Positions 1 through 9,437 of a stretch of 21,253 nucleotides of DNA are shown piece by piece (position 1 is the first letter of the stretch; the number at the start of each line of letters is the position of its first letter). The stretch spans positions 1 to 21,253 of the forward strand of contig JANBPK010001627.1 of the NCBI GenBank assembly GCA_027579435.1. The letters are read 5' to 3'. A program made the position numbers and the translations under genes. This DNA comes from Candolleomyces eurysporus. Taxonomy: Eukaryota; Basidiomycota; Agaricomycetes; Agaricales; Psathyrellaceae. The notes under the pieces are model-generated. The model was given only the letters and a program-made list of their open reading frames with translations, was not told the DNA's origin and did no database searches.

Positions 1-264
1 CGGAGTTCATCGCTTGACAACCTTGGCAATGCACTCTGTGTTCTCTATGAGTGCAGTGGAGACATCAATGCCCTGAACGAGAGCATTTCGCATCATCGTG
101 ACGCGCTTACACTCCGACCAGCACCCCATCCAGGTCGGGGTTCGTCGCTCTACAACCTTGGGAAGGCACTCTTATGTCTCTTTGAGCACAGTAGAGACAT
201 CAATCCCCTGAATGAGGGCATTTCGCATCTTCGCGAAGGGCTTGCACTCCGGCCAGCACCCCAT
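1..264 (+). repeat. Two tandem 132-bp TPR-coding repeats
   Basis: Bases 1-132 and 133-264 are in-frame direct repeats of exactly 44 codons. They are highly similar at the DNA level, for example GACATCAATSCCCTGAA in both and CCAGCACCCCATC near both ends. Similarity this high suggests recent unit duplication or gene conversion. Confidence 0.75.
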
Positions 265-552
265 CGAAAGCAGAATTCGTCGCTCAAGCTTGCCAGAGCT
301 CTCCTATCTCAATACAAGCATAATGGGGAAATTGGCATTCTCAATGAAGCGATTGCACTTCGCTGCGAGCTTCTCATCCTCCAACCCCCGGGGCATCGAT
401 ACCGAGCTTCCAATGTTGCGTGCTTTGTGGAACTTTCGGAGATTCGTTCTGCGCTCACTGGAGAAGAAGCGGACCGTGACAAAATCCAAGCTTTACAGCG
501 AGAACTTGACGAATCTGAATCCAACCAGCGATGGCCCACCGGAGCATGTTGA
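1..552 (+). CDS. TPR-repeat protein, C-terminal part (5' end outside window)
   Basis: The frame starting at base 1 is open for 183 codons and ends in TGA at 550-552. It holds tandem 44-residue units beginning SSLxNLGxAL and continuing through DINxLNExISHxRxAL to LRPAPH, the helix-turn-helix spacing of extended tetratricopeptide repeats. Two units are clear (1-132, 133-264) and a third is diverged (265-396). About 50 non-repeat, charged residues follow, ending WPTGAC. In Agaricomycetes such arrays usually sit in large multidomain proteins, often with NACHT/P-loop or CHAT modules, and act as protein-binding scaffolds; no such module is visible here, so the specific role is unknown. The start lies upstream of the window. 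A spliced extension past 552 cannot be excluded. The methionine-started reading at 212-664 is an out-of-frame shadow. Confidence 0.75.
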   Translation, partial: RSSSLDNLGNALCVLYECSGDINALNESISHHRDALTLRPAPHPGRGSSLYNLGKALLCLFEHSRDINPLNEGISHLREGLALRPAPHRKQNSSLKLARALLSQYKHNGEIGILNEAIALRCELLILQPPGHRYRASNVACFVELSEIRSALTGEEADRDKIQALQRELDESESNQRWPTGAC

Positions 553-1010
553 ATCAGGAATGGAAGATGGTGTACTAGAGAGGGCCTGGACGTGGAGTCA
601 CACGTGGACGTGGACAGATTGTAGTTATCTTATTACCATTCCACCAGAGACATCGGTGGTTTGAACTACTCGTTTCTCTTGTCTACCCTTTAGGATCATT
701 TGGCTATTTTCTTATTTATTGCGTGCTCTATTCTACCCTCTTACTCGCGATTCAGTAAATACGATAGTGAGCTAAACGGTGATCTCCAAACGGGTGGTAT
801 AGTATCCCTCATTGAGAGATGCTCAGCTGCGAGAGCGCATGCCCTGGACACCGTTGACCGTCGCAGTCCGGCATTGTCGTCTAGTTTCTTAATCCTGTAC
901 CACAGTTGAAGAACAGGTTACTGTAAGTCACTAATCCGAGAAGGCTTTTGATGGGATCTCAATGGAAAAGATAAGCGCGCGCTTAGATTCCCCAGCGCGG
1001 CTCCGTCCCC
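553..1010. other. Spacer: 3' flank of TPR gene
   Basis: No convincing coding sequence is seen. Short open frames lack repeat or family similarity. The stretch probably holds the 3' UTR of the TPR gene and ends at the CCCC target duplication of the adjoining LTR (1007-1010). Confidence 0.4.
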
Positions 1011-1509
1011 TNGTGAGAGAGAGTTCGGTGTGAGAGGGAAAGATAAAGGGGTATGAGGAGGGCTCGAGACAACGATGGTTTGGTACCTGATTGCTCGAGG
1101 TGTGAGGGGGCGAAACGAGTGTATTTGGGATAATTCTAAACTTAGACGAGATTGAAAACGACGAGAGGCGAGAAGAATTATATCGAAAAGAATGCGAATG
1201 CGAAATGACTGCTCAAGTCCGAATCGATGGAGGGGGAAAAGTAAGATGAATTCTAAAATCCGTCTCGAGGGTATATAAGATGTTCCGGTTCGTGTGTACA
1301 CGCTTGGTGTACAAACAAAGTGCAAGTCCAATCGGACCTCGCCTAACAACCGCAATGTCCTAAGAATATTCGAGAACGGTCTGTGGAAATAAAACAGTCC
1401 GTAAAAGGTGCGAAAGGGTCCTGAACGGGCGATGGAGTCAACTAAGCGAACCGAGAGACAATAGGGCGAGTGAACCGTTTCTCCGCTCAGAGTCGGGTCA
1501 CTCCCCACA
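1011..1509 (-). mobile_element. Solo LTR, inverted copy
   Basis: Read on the minus strand, this 499-base block begins TGTGGGGAGTGAC and ends CTCTCTCTCACA (ignoring the N at 1012), giving the TG...CA ends of a retrotransposon LTR. It is flanked by a 4-bp direct repeat, CCCC at 1007-1010 and 1510-1513. It is roughly 90% similar to the plus-strand block at 16870-17384, differing by substitutions and one short length difference where the other copy has an internal duplication. A TATATA box lies at 1272-1277 (minus). No reverse transcriptase, integrase or partner LTR is adjacent, so it is best read as a solo LTR left by LTR-LTR recombination. The 212-codon open frame covering it (918-1556, minus) is non-genic. 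Confidence 0.62.
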
Positions 1510-1513
1510 CCCC

Positions 1514-1854
1514 ATACCCCTGGTCTAGGACCTCGTGAGCCCTTGAAAGCTGTCAATATTGGCTATTGAGATTTAAGTCAGAGATGTAGATGGCTCCCGT
1601 TGCTCATTCGCCTTTGTAAGCCCTTTCCCCATTTCTTGTGACCCTCGTGTCACTCAGCACATCAAACTCAAATGAAGTCAATTCAACGCACCCCTTCGAG
1701 AGTAGAAAAGTGTTGAATTGGCCACTTTTGGAACACGTCGTGGAAACGTATTGGTTGTCTACGACCCCAACCAAGCAGGTTCCCTTGCCCTCTATGGGTT
1801 TGCTTCCTCTATACTTTCATCATATCCTGTCTTGATTCTGCTAAGAAGCTCACA
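1514..1854 (+). promoter_or_regulatory. Upstream region of gene A
   Basis: This 341-bp stretch between the inverted LTR and the gene A start has no gene. It contains pyrimidine-rich segments before the ATG (for example around 1800-1840), as is common in fungal promoters. No clear TATA box was identified. Confidence 0.35.
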
Positions 1855-3115
1855 ATGTCCGTCCGTCTTGGGCATACAATTACGATAGACGACGGAGATC
1901 CAAGGATTCGGTGGGATGGTGACTGGTTTGTGTGGGGAGACGTTGGGGACCTTGACAGATGGGGTCCGCCCAAGATGAACACATTGCATGGCTTTCAATT
2001 GAGGGGAAGCCTTTCATTTGAATTCTATGGTAAGCGAGTACTCTAGACCACTGAGCAAGGAGCCCTCTCACTGTCTTTCTCAGGGAGAGAGGTCCAGGTA
2101 TATGGGGCTTTGATCCCCCCNAAAAGCAGGATCCATTGCAAGCGCCGCCGAGCCGATCGTCGACTGGCAGTGTCTGATCGACGGAGCGTTGGTATACAAC
2201 GAGACCGCGAACATGTCGCAGTTATCGTACAACTCCTCCGTCAGATATATATTCTGCAGCCAGGCGGGCCTTTCTGAAGATCGGATCCATGCAATCCAAG
2301 TCATATTCAATAGCGGCGTCTCGGGGCTCGCATGGGTCGATACCATTCACTATTGCGCCCTGCCAACGGCAGACATTCGAAATGAGTGGTCTGTCGTACC
2401 TTGTCTTGACGACAGGATCGTCTACTCTTCAGGACGGGAGCAAGGTGACGACCACACATTTACGTGGACCTTTATAAGCGGTGCCTCGTTGACGTATGAT
2501 TTCATCGGTACGCTGACGTTTAAATCCCTCGTTCCCAGATAACTGATTGCTGCAGGCGATGAGCTCACTTGGGGAGGGTTTATCTTAGGTGGTAGCTCAA
2601 CCACGGCCCCCGGATTAGGCTATCACACTATCGACGGAAAGCAGCCACCGACGTACTTTGCGATCCCAATACACCCTGAAGAACGGGTAAACCAAGCGTA
2701 TATCAATATCAGTGGACTCAAGCCCGGCCCACATCGATTGGAGGTCGTTAACCGCGGAAGTGCAGCAACTGCGCCACTGGGACTCAGTTATATCTACACT
2801 AAAAACTCTCCACCAGGGAAGCGGGAGAAGGGAGCAAAGGTTATCGGTGCGGCGGTCGGCGCCAGTCTTGGAATAGTGTTTCTCATCGCTATTCTGGCCA
2901 TTTTCGTTATCCGACGTCGTCGTCGACGGCAGCAGGGTGAGGTTGAAGTTGATGGGGTGGTAGGAGAAATTAAAGCGACGACCGCGACCACAGGCACTGA
3001 GATAGCACACCGATCACAGGAGTTGCCTGGTCTGGCTCATAATGAGCTCGGTGAGCGAACTGCCTACCCAGGACAAACTCCTGTGTCAAATGCTCAAGAT
3101 GGGAAAGGAGATTGA
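1855..3115 (+). CDS. Type-A two-domain single-pass membrane protein (gene A)
   Basis: Model: join(1855..2029, 2084..2507, 2556..3115), 385 aa once the spurious N at 2121 is dropped (IPP then KAGS continues in frame). Introns of 54 and 48 nt are GT-AG and phase 1, each splitting a glycine codon. The ectodomain has two similar beta-sandwich modules: residues 1 to about 155 (IDDGDPRIRWDGDW, FYG, WQCLIDG, a D-x-[IV]-x-Y strand) and about 156-282 (FIG, WGGF, YHTIDGK, GPHRLEV). They resemble galactose-binding-like folds; this is a shape judgement without a search. NIS at about 250 is an N-glycosylation sequon. A glycine-rich helix at about 295-318 (VIGAAVGASLG) is followed by six arginines, implying an internal C-terminus. 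No cleavable signal peptide is visible. The tail ends QDGKGD and lacks the acidic, tyrosine-containing end of relatives, probably through a 1-bp change. Ligand and role are unknown. Confidence 0.8.
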
Positions 3116-3729
3116 GATATTGTAGCTCGTGTGGCTGTATTGGCAGGATTTACCTAAGTTATGAACGTTTTTACGGCAAATGTCGGCCAAGTAGTATGCA
3201 TTGAAGCAAGGTGATTGTGTGATCCGCCGCCAGTCGGACCCATCGGAATTCGGATCATTCGGCGGACACATTGACAGGCGACTAAAGGGCGGCCCACCAG
3301 TAATTCCAACCCGCATCATCGACTCTTCTTAATTCAAGTAGGATTTCCAGCTATGAAAACCACTGCCCTAGCGCATATAATGCAGTGCCAATTCTACCAT
3401 CTCGGTAACCGTCACGATGGATTGAGAATACATGGTAAACCGTACTTTCCGAGTGTCTGCGTTGAAGATTTTCTGATGGTTGAATGTTTCAGGACTGGTG
3501 GCATGCTCGACCAGTTCAGTGAGTGTTGAATTGATAGTGGAGAACGAGGGATGTGAGTTGACTACTCACTAAAATGATCACGGTGCATCATGGGACAGGT
3601 GGAACAATAACGGCTGTCACCCGCTCGAGGCCGTAAATGAATTCCAGGGCTCAATTAAGCGCTAAGAGCCTTATCTTCCCCCTACCACCGCCATCTCGTC
3701 CCCGACCCGCGCTGATCCTCGTGAAGAGA
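3116..3729. other. Intergenic region between gene A and gene B
   Basis: No gene is seen. The first ~190 bp (for example GTAGCTCGTGTGGCTGTA and GGAATTCGGATCATTCGG) recur after the decayed type-A copy at about 5840-5960. The part from about 3330 onward resembles the region upstream of gene C. This is therefore a duplicated A-to-B spacer, not unique sequence. Confidence 0.55.
3687..3705 (+). promoter_or_regulatory. Promoter-proximal block shared by genes B and C
   Basis: ACCGCCATCTCGTCCCCGA is identical here and at 6351-6369, 43 and 35 bases before the start codons of genes B and C. It lies in a pyrimidine-rich leader. It may mark the transcription start or 5' UTR, or may simply reflect recent duplication. 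Confidence 0.3.
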
Positions 3730-5277
3730 ATGTCTGTTGACAACAGCATAGTGATATTGGATGACACCGACCCCCAACTTCGGTGGAGCGGGCCCTGGTT
3801 CACCACAGAGAATAGTGTCGATGATCTTAGTAATCTGGGTCCGCCATTCTTGGGCACCCTACATGGAATTAGCAATAACGGGAGCCTCTTTTTCTCGTTC
3901 TACGGTAAGTACACATCAGTATTCCGAAGATACAGAACTAACTGATGTGCCCTTTCTCTTAGGGAAAGTAGCGAATATCTGGGGAGCACTACGACCACGC
4001 AACACAACGGGGGGNTCCAGATCCTAATTGGCAATGCCTTCTCGACGGACAGGATATTGGACATCCGTGGCCGTATCCGGATCGCTCGCACGGCAACTAC
4101 ATGTTCTGCGGGACCCAGCCTTTGCCTGAAGGCAATCACACGCTGCAGCTGAACACTGTCATTCAGTCCGAGCCTTTGTATGTGGATCAAGTCCTATACC
4201 AGGCAGCAGCAACAGCGGATATTGGAAGCGCTTGGACGCAAGTGGATAAAGGCGATGGGAGAATCAAATACTCAATTGGTTGGGAAAACTCAGAGGATGG
4301 CGCTCTAAAGTGGACATATACACCAGGCGCTTGGTTAACATTTGATTTTGTAGGTATGTGTTTCCTGATTGATTTTTTCGACCACCCGCCCTGAAATAAT
4401 ATTCTCTGAGGTACGGGTGTCATCTGGGGAGGTTATACTCCCGGTAACCCTGGAGTTGGTCGAGGATTGGGCCAGTATCTTGTCGACGACCAAGCGGCAC
4501 CGACCAACTTCATCATACCCTCAAGCTCTGGATCATTAACCAACCAACCGTATTTTAACGTCACTGGCCTGAATCCAGGATCACATCGTCTACAAGTGAC
4601 GAATGCTGGAAATGCGAATACTGCAGCCTTGGGCCTTACTTACATTTTTCTGAAAAATTCCCCAACCAACACCCCAATTCCGAAACGAAATGCAAGCAAA
4701 GTTATAGGTGGGGCGGTGGGCGGTACCATTGGCGCTATTGTCCTTGTCGTTCTCGCCATCGTGGTCTTTTTCCTGCTTCGACGCAATCGGACTCGACAAC
4801 AACAACCAGAGGCAGCATCGGTGGGTGGTATGATTCAGGGAAGGCCGGTATCGATGATGTCTGGCAGTACGATCGTGAAGGAACAGTTGACTCCTGGATC
4901 TCCGACGCGGGGAACATGGGGGCCATATCCTAATTACACTTCTCACAGCCCCCCNAAACGTCCCCTCAACTGGGCCCCTTGTCCCCACTACAATTGCCAC
5001 TTCTTACGGCTCTTATCAGCCCACCGCCTCTGGCCCTCCTGTTGGCACCAATCAGTCCCCTACATTTGTTCCTCGCTCCAGCCCTACCACTTCCGTCACT
5101 CCTTCTCGTGACCCTCACCGGGCCCCATCGTTCAATGCTGTGCCAAATGGCCCAAACCCTCATGGCTCTACCTTGTTTGCTACTCCGGCCGCCCAGCCAC
5201 AAGTTCAGCAAATGGTATGGCCGCCGCCGAGGCGTACTCCCGTTCAACACTCTCAGGACGGGAGACTGGATGAATGA
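3730..5277 (+). CDS. Type-B two-domain single-pass membrane protein (gene B)
   Basis: Model: join(3730..3904, 3963..4353, 4411..5277), 476 aa after dropping the Ns at 4015 and 4955, each of which otherwise breaks the frame. The start at 3730 (MSVDNSIVILDDTD) was chosen over an in-frame ATG at 3637 because every relative starts at this point. Beta-sandwich module 1 spans residues 1 to about 152 (WSGPWFTTEN, SFYG, WGALRPRN, WQC with Cys83, Cys107, LPEGNHTLQLN); module 2 spans about 153-270 (DFVG, WGGYTP, GQYLVDD, GSHRLQV). Sequons are NTT at 72, NHT at 116 and NVT at 238. A helix at about 286-311 is followed by RRNRTR. The 165-residue tail is Pro/Ser/Thr-rich with GRPVSMMSGSTI and VQQMVWPPPRRTPVQH. 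A few missing bases near 5274 cut the C-terminus at GRLDE, removing the DYNPY end. No signal peptide is seen; probably an N-out signal anchor. Function unknown. Confidence 0.82.
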
Positions 5278-5730
5278 CCCCTATCGATAGTCCAGTGCCA
5301 AACCAATTATTGTTTCTACTCCTTTGCAGGTCTTACTGTACGATTCCAGCGTGCTTGATGCACAATCGAAAGAATGAATGATGAATGGATTCCGGATCTT
5401 ATCAGTCACGTCAATGCAAGCTGATTGCAAACCCTCCCTGCACATCTCGGGGATAGCTGCTTGCTGGAAACATGCCATATGTCCGATCTTGTTTCCCTTC
5501 AATCGATGCCCGCATCCAATTAAGTGCCGGAGCGCTTGTCTTCCGTCCCACTTCCCCCCGGTTCGCTGATAAAGCGACGCCCCGGGTCCGAACGGCGGAA
5601 TCCCTCTCGTTCTGATAGATGACAACGATCCCAGAAGTCACTGGGAGGGTCAGCAGTTTGTTTGGCGTGATATTGGCGATATTGGAAAGTCCGGCCATTC
5701 TTTAAAATGATGCACGGATTGGAGGCTAAA
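5278..5730 (+). repeat. Downstream flank duplicated after gene C (7953-8397)
   Basis: The sequence after gene B parallels that after gene C for over 400 bp. Shared landmarks in order are AATCGAAAGAA, GATGAATGGATTCCGGATCT (or close), CCCTCCCTGCACAT, CTTGTTTCCCTTCAATCGAT, GCGCTTGTCTTCC and CTCTCGTTCTGATAGATGAC. Genes B and C therefore duplicated together with their flanks, including the start of the following type-A relic. Confidence 0.65.
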
Positions 5731-5838
5731 AACGGGCAGCAGGAAAGTCAAAGTGACTGGGACGATCACACCGGTTACCTGATCTGACTCGTAATGAGCT
5801 CGTTGAGCGAGCTACCTATCCAGGACTATACCAGATGC
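5615..5838 (+). pseudogene. Type-A relic: exon 1 joined to cytoplasmic tail
   Basis: Frame 5615 reads IDDNDPRSHWEGQQFVWRD then IGDIG, matching exon 1 of genes A and F (IDDGDPRI.W.G.WFVW.DVGD). A diverged MHGLE-like segment follows at about 5708-5728. From about 5733 the sequence instead matches the part of gene A after its transmembrane segment (GGGCAGCAGGAAAGT against CGGCAGCAGGGTGAGG), then TCGTAATGAGCTCGTTGAGC and TAGCTCGTGTGGCTGTAATG. Exon 2 and the ectodomain/transmembrane part of exon 3 are missing. This is the remains of an internally deleted type-A gene between B and C; it cannot make a membrane protein. Confidence 0.68.
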
Positions 5839-6385
5839 TGTAGCTCGTGTGGCTGTAATGGCAGAATATCTAAGAACATTTTCAGTAGTCTTCTGAACTA
5901 GTCCGCTGTAAGCGTCGGACTAGTTCGGAATTCGGATCATTCGGACACATCCCCGGACCAGCTGATTGGAGCTTGGCCGTATCCTCAACTCCTCTTCACC
6001 AAGTAGTGCTTCCAGCCCAGCCCATTTGATGCCTCCCTCAATTCTACCCTTACTCAAATGCCCATCGGCAACTGTCACGATGTAGAGAAACCAGTGTCAG
6101 TCAACCGTACTCCGAGCTCTAGGAGAGTAGTTTTTCTAACAAGGGTTGTGCAGATTTCAGGAATGCGGGCAAGCTTGAACAGCCCGGCGTGATTGCTTAA
6201 TATCCAGTGGAAAATGAGATTCGCGCTGCGAGGATGGAGTGATCGCTGTGCAACTTGGGCAGTCCGGACCCGCTCTGGGTGAGGCACAACGGCTGCCTAC
6301 CGCTCAACGCCGAATCAGTCCCAATTAAGTTAGGAGCTATATCTTCGACCACCGCCATCTCGTCCCCGAGGCTCTTGCAAGGAGC
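5839..6385. other. Intergenic region upstream of gene C
   Basis: No gene is seen. It carries the duplicated A-to-B spacer (GTCGGACTAGTTCGGAATTC parallels the gene A downstream region), then a leader similar to that of gene B, including the identical 19-bp block at 6351-6369. Confidence 0.5.
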
Positions 6386-7952
6386 ATGAGTGTTGACAAC
6401 AGCATCGCCGTATTGGATGATACCGACTCCCAACTCCAGTGGAGTGGGCGTTGGTATACCACAGAGAACAATATCGATGATCTCGCTAATTTGGGGCCGC
6501 CATTTCTGGGCACGCTACATGGAATTAGCAATAATGGGAGCCTTTTTTTNCTTGTTCAACGGTACGCATACATCCGCATCCCGGAGATACAGAACTGAGT
6601 GGGGTGCCCTTTCTCTCCAGGCAGAGCAGCGGGTATATGGGGATCACTCAGACCACGCAACACCTCACTGGGTCCGGATCCCAATTGGCAGTGCCTCGTC
6701 GATGGACAGGATATCGGGCATGCGTCGGCGCACCCAAGTCATCCGTATAGCAACTACATGCTATGCAGGAGCGATATTTTACCTGAAGGCAACCACACGC
6801 TGCAACTGAACACCGTCATCCAGTCCGAACCTTTGTACGTGGATCAAGTCCAATACCAGACGGCAGCAACGGCAGATGTTGGAAGTGCTTGGACGGACAT
6901 TTCTCAACACGACGGGAGAATCAACTTTTCGCCTGGTTGGGAACAGGATGGCCTTCTAAAGTGGACATATACACCAGGCGCTTGGCTAACGTTTGATTTT
7001 GTAGGTACGTGTTTCCTCATCGACTTGTTCGACCACTCGCCCTGAAGCAATTTTACCCTGAGGTACGGGTGTCATCTGGGCAGGTTATACCCCAGACAAT
7101 CCTGGAGTTGGTCGAGGATTGGGCCAGTATCTTGTCGACGATCAAGTGGCACCGACAAACTTCGACATACCCTTGCGTGCTGGACCATTCTTCAACCAAC
7201 CCTATTTTAGCATCGGTGGTTTGAATCCAGGACCACACCGTCTACAAGTGACGAACGCTGGGAATACGAACACTGCAGCGCTGGGCGTTACCCATATCTA
7301 TTTGAAAAATTCCCCAATTCCAACACGAGATACAGGCGAGGTTATCGGTGGAGCGGTGGGCGGTAGCATTAGTGCAATCCTCCTTCTCCTTGCCATCATG
7401 ATCTTTATCTGGAGACGTCGTCGTCTTAACCAGCAGCAGGAAGAGGCAGCATCGGGGGGTGGCATAACTCAGGTAAGGCCGGTTTCGAGGATGTCTGACG
7501 GTACGACCCTGAAGGAACAACTGACTCCTGGATCTCCAACCCAGGGACCATGGGAGCTAGATGCGAATCTCCCCTACCACAACCCGCCAATCGTCCCTTT
7601 GACAGGTGCCCTCGGCCCCACTACATTTGTCACTCCTTATCAGCCCACCGCCTTTGGACCTCCTGCTGGCGCCAATCATTCCACCACATCTGTCACTCCC
7701 TCCGGCCCCACCACTTTCGTCACCCTTTCTCGTGATCCTCACCGGGGCCTTTCGTACAATGCTGCACCGATTGCCTCGCACCCTCATGCTTCTACCTCGT
7801 TTGCTACTCCGGCCGTCCGGCCACAAGTTCAACAAATGGTATGGCCGACGCCGAGGCGTACTCCTATTCAACACATTCAGGACGGGAGGCTGGAACATGT
7901 GGACTATGACCCTTATCAAGAGTCCAGTGCTCCACCAATTGTCATTGTTTGA
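6386..7952 (+). CDS. Type-B two-domain single-pass membrane protein (gene C)
   Basis: Model: join(6386..6561, 6621..7004, 7063..7952), 482 aa after dropping the N at 6550; without it exon 1 reads SLFFLFNG and has the same 175-nt length as genes B and D. Both introns (59 and 58 nt) are phase 1. Module 1 (residues 1 to about 150) has WSGRWYTTEN, IWGSLRPRN, PDPNWQC and LPEGNHTLQLN; module 2 (about 151-267) has DFVGTGVIWAGYTP, GQYLVDDQ and GPHRLQV. A helix at about 280-303 (VIGGAVGGSIS) precedes RRRR. The long Pro/Thr-rich tail keeps VQQMVWPTPRRTPIQH and QDGRLEHVDYDPYQ near the end, followed by 12 further residues. It is the closest relative of gene B and arose with it by segmental duplication. 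It has the most complete tail of the array. Ligand unknown; a surface receptor or adhesion role is only inference. Confidence 0.83.
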
Positions 7953-8262
7953 CATTTGTATTTCTACTTCTTTCAGGTCTTACTTATGGTGAACACTTGG
8001 CTATCGATGCAATCGAAAGAAAGAATGATAGATGAATTCCGGATCTAATCTTGCAGGTGCCGTCAAGTCAATAAAAGCTGGTAAGCCCTCCCTACACATT
8101 CGTGAATGGCTGCTTGCCGGAAACATGACATCTGTCTGATTTTGTTTCCCCTGAATCGATGCCCACATCCATATAAGTGCCGGGTGCTTGTCTTCCATCC
8201 TCCTTCCTCCCTGGTTCGTCGACGAAGCGACGCTTTCAGGCGTCGGAGTCACTCTCGTTCTG

Positions 8263-8800
8263 ATAGATGACGATCCCTGAATCCACTGGGAAGGTCGGTG
8301 GTTTGTTTGGCGTGGCATTGGCATTGGCGATATTGTCAATGGGAGGTGCGGATCTCCCGTGATAAAAACGATGCACGGATTCGAGGCTGGCTGAAACCTC
8401 TTCTACTTGAATACGCTGTCCTTGAGTTTGAACGGCAGATCTGATCATCTTTTCCACTAGTTTAGATATTGATGCATTGGCTCCTGTTAAGGGCGGAACA
8501 GGGTCTAAGCCGGACGCTATTTGGCAATGCCCGTTGACGTGGGCAATTCTGACGCTAATTGGAGCGATAGGTCCAACGAATGCATCTCATCTGCGCGAGC
8601 GCACTTTTGCTGAAGGTGCACACACCATTCAAATTGGATTCGAGGAGTGTATTGGTGGATGCTATCTACCGTCGTGCTACGGTTTCGACAACGGACGTTG
8701 GTACTGAATGGCTGGAAATCGACGGTTTTGACGGTAAATCTTTTTTCAGTCGGACTTTCAGGGTGGGGGAGGTCGAACAAAACCCTTGGAGGGATTGAAT
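8263..8800 (+). pseudogene. Type-A relic: exon 1 and exon 2 remnants
   Basis: Exon 1 (about 8263-8397) reads IDDDP, a stop, IHWEGRWFVWRG, then MHGFEAG and a second stop; an extra GGCATT repeat is present. An acceptor CCACTAG at 8454-8460 is followed by exon 2 remnants: IDALAPVKGG and AIWQC (about 8464-8525), LRERTFAEGAHTIQIGFEE (about 8590-8650), then in another frame VDAIYRRATVSTTDVGTEW and LEIDGFDG (about 8656-8733). These match gene F exon 2 in order (WQCSVDG, LPEGNHTIQ, LWVDTIRY, DEWEAVSSFD). Frame changes and the stops make it non-functional. No exon 3 was recognised. Confidence 0.66.
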
Positions 8801-9437
8801 AGTGGGCTGGACGTCAAAAACGTTAACTTGTAACAGAATATTGAGATCTCCCTTGATCTCGGAGGACGCAGTCTCGGCGCGTGACTGTATCATTGATAAG
8901 CTCGGGATTCATCAGACACCGAATTGATGTAGCATGTTCATCGTCGACCACTTTACGGTATAAGGAAGGCTTCTCCCTTCTCCAGCCTTTGTTCGTGAAG
9001 TTACAGATTCGAGCCCAAGCGGAAATAACCATTGTCGACCCGTACCTTATGGGTGGTCAACTGCTGTCGCCTTGATGCACCAAACGGGTGACAAGCAATC
9101 GCAGGCAGCAGCTTCAGCCGACAGCGAGAATCCAGTGGTGGTAAGCCAAGCATATCAAGACTCGGCGGTACTATAATATTAATATGCCTGAACACGAGAT
9201 GTTTGGAACTGCGGGCAAGCGTGATTGCTCCATTGCTATCGGACAGGTACAATTGCCCTGTTTGATCACTGGCTGCTGCATCGTGGAGCAGGCGCCGTCT
9301 GCATGTGGTCATGTCACAATAACGACTGTCTACCACTCTAGGCAATAAATGCTAAGACCATGGGACTGATCGAGCTCTGACGACATTCTTCCTCAAGCAA
9401 CCTCAATCTGCGTGGATTCTCGAAAAGACATTGGACG
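8801..9437. other. Intergenic region upstream of gene D
   Basis: No gene is recognised; the open frames here show no family motifs. The last part is the gene D leader. Any exon 3 remnant of the preceding relic is too diverged to call. Confidence 0.4.

Noticed and set aside
918..1556. Minus-strand open frame of 212 codons
   Set aside because: It covers the inverted LTR and its flanks; the similar reading at 16871-17221 is broken differently, as expected for non-coding repeat sequence.
3637..3729. Upstream in-frame ATG for gene B
   Set aside because: The extra 31 residues are not shared with genes C or D, whose starts match 3730.
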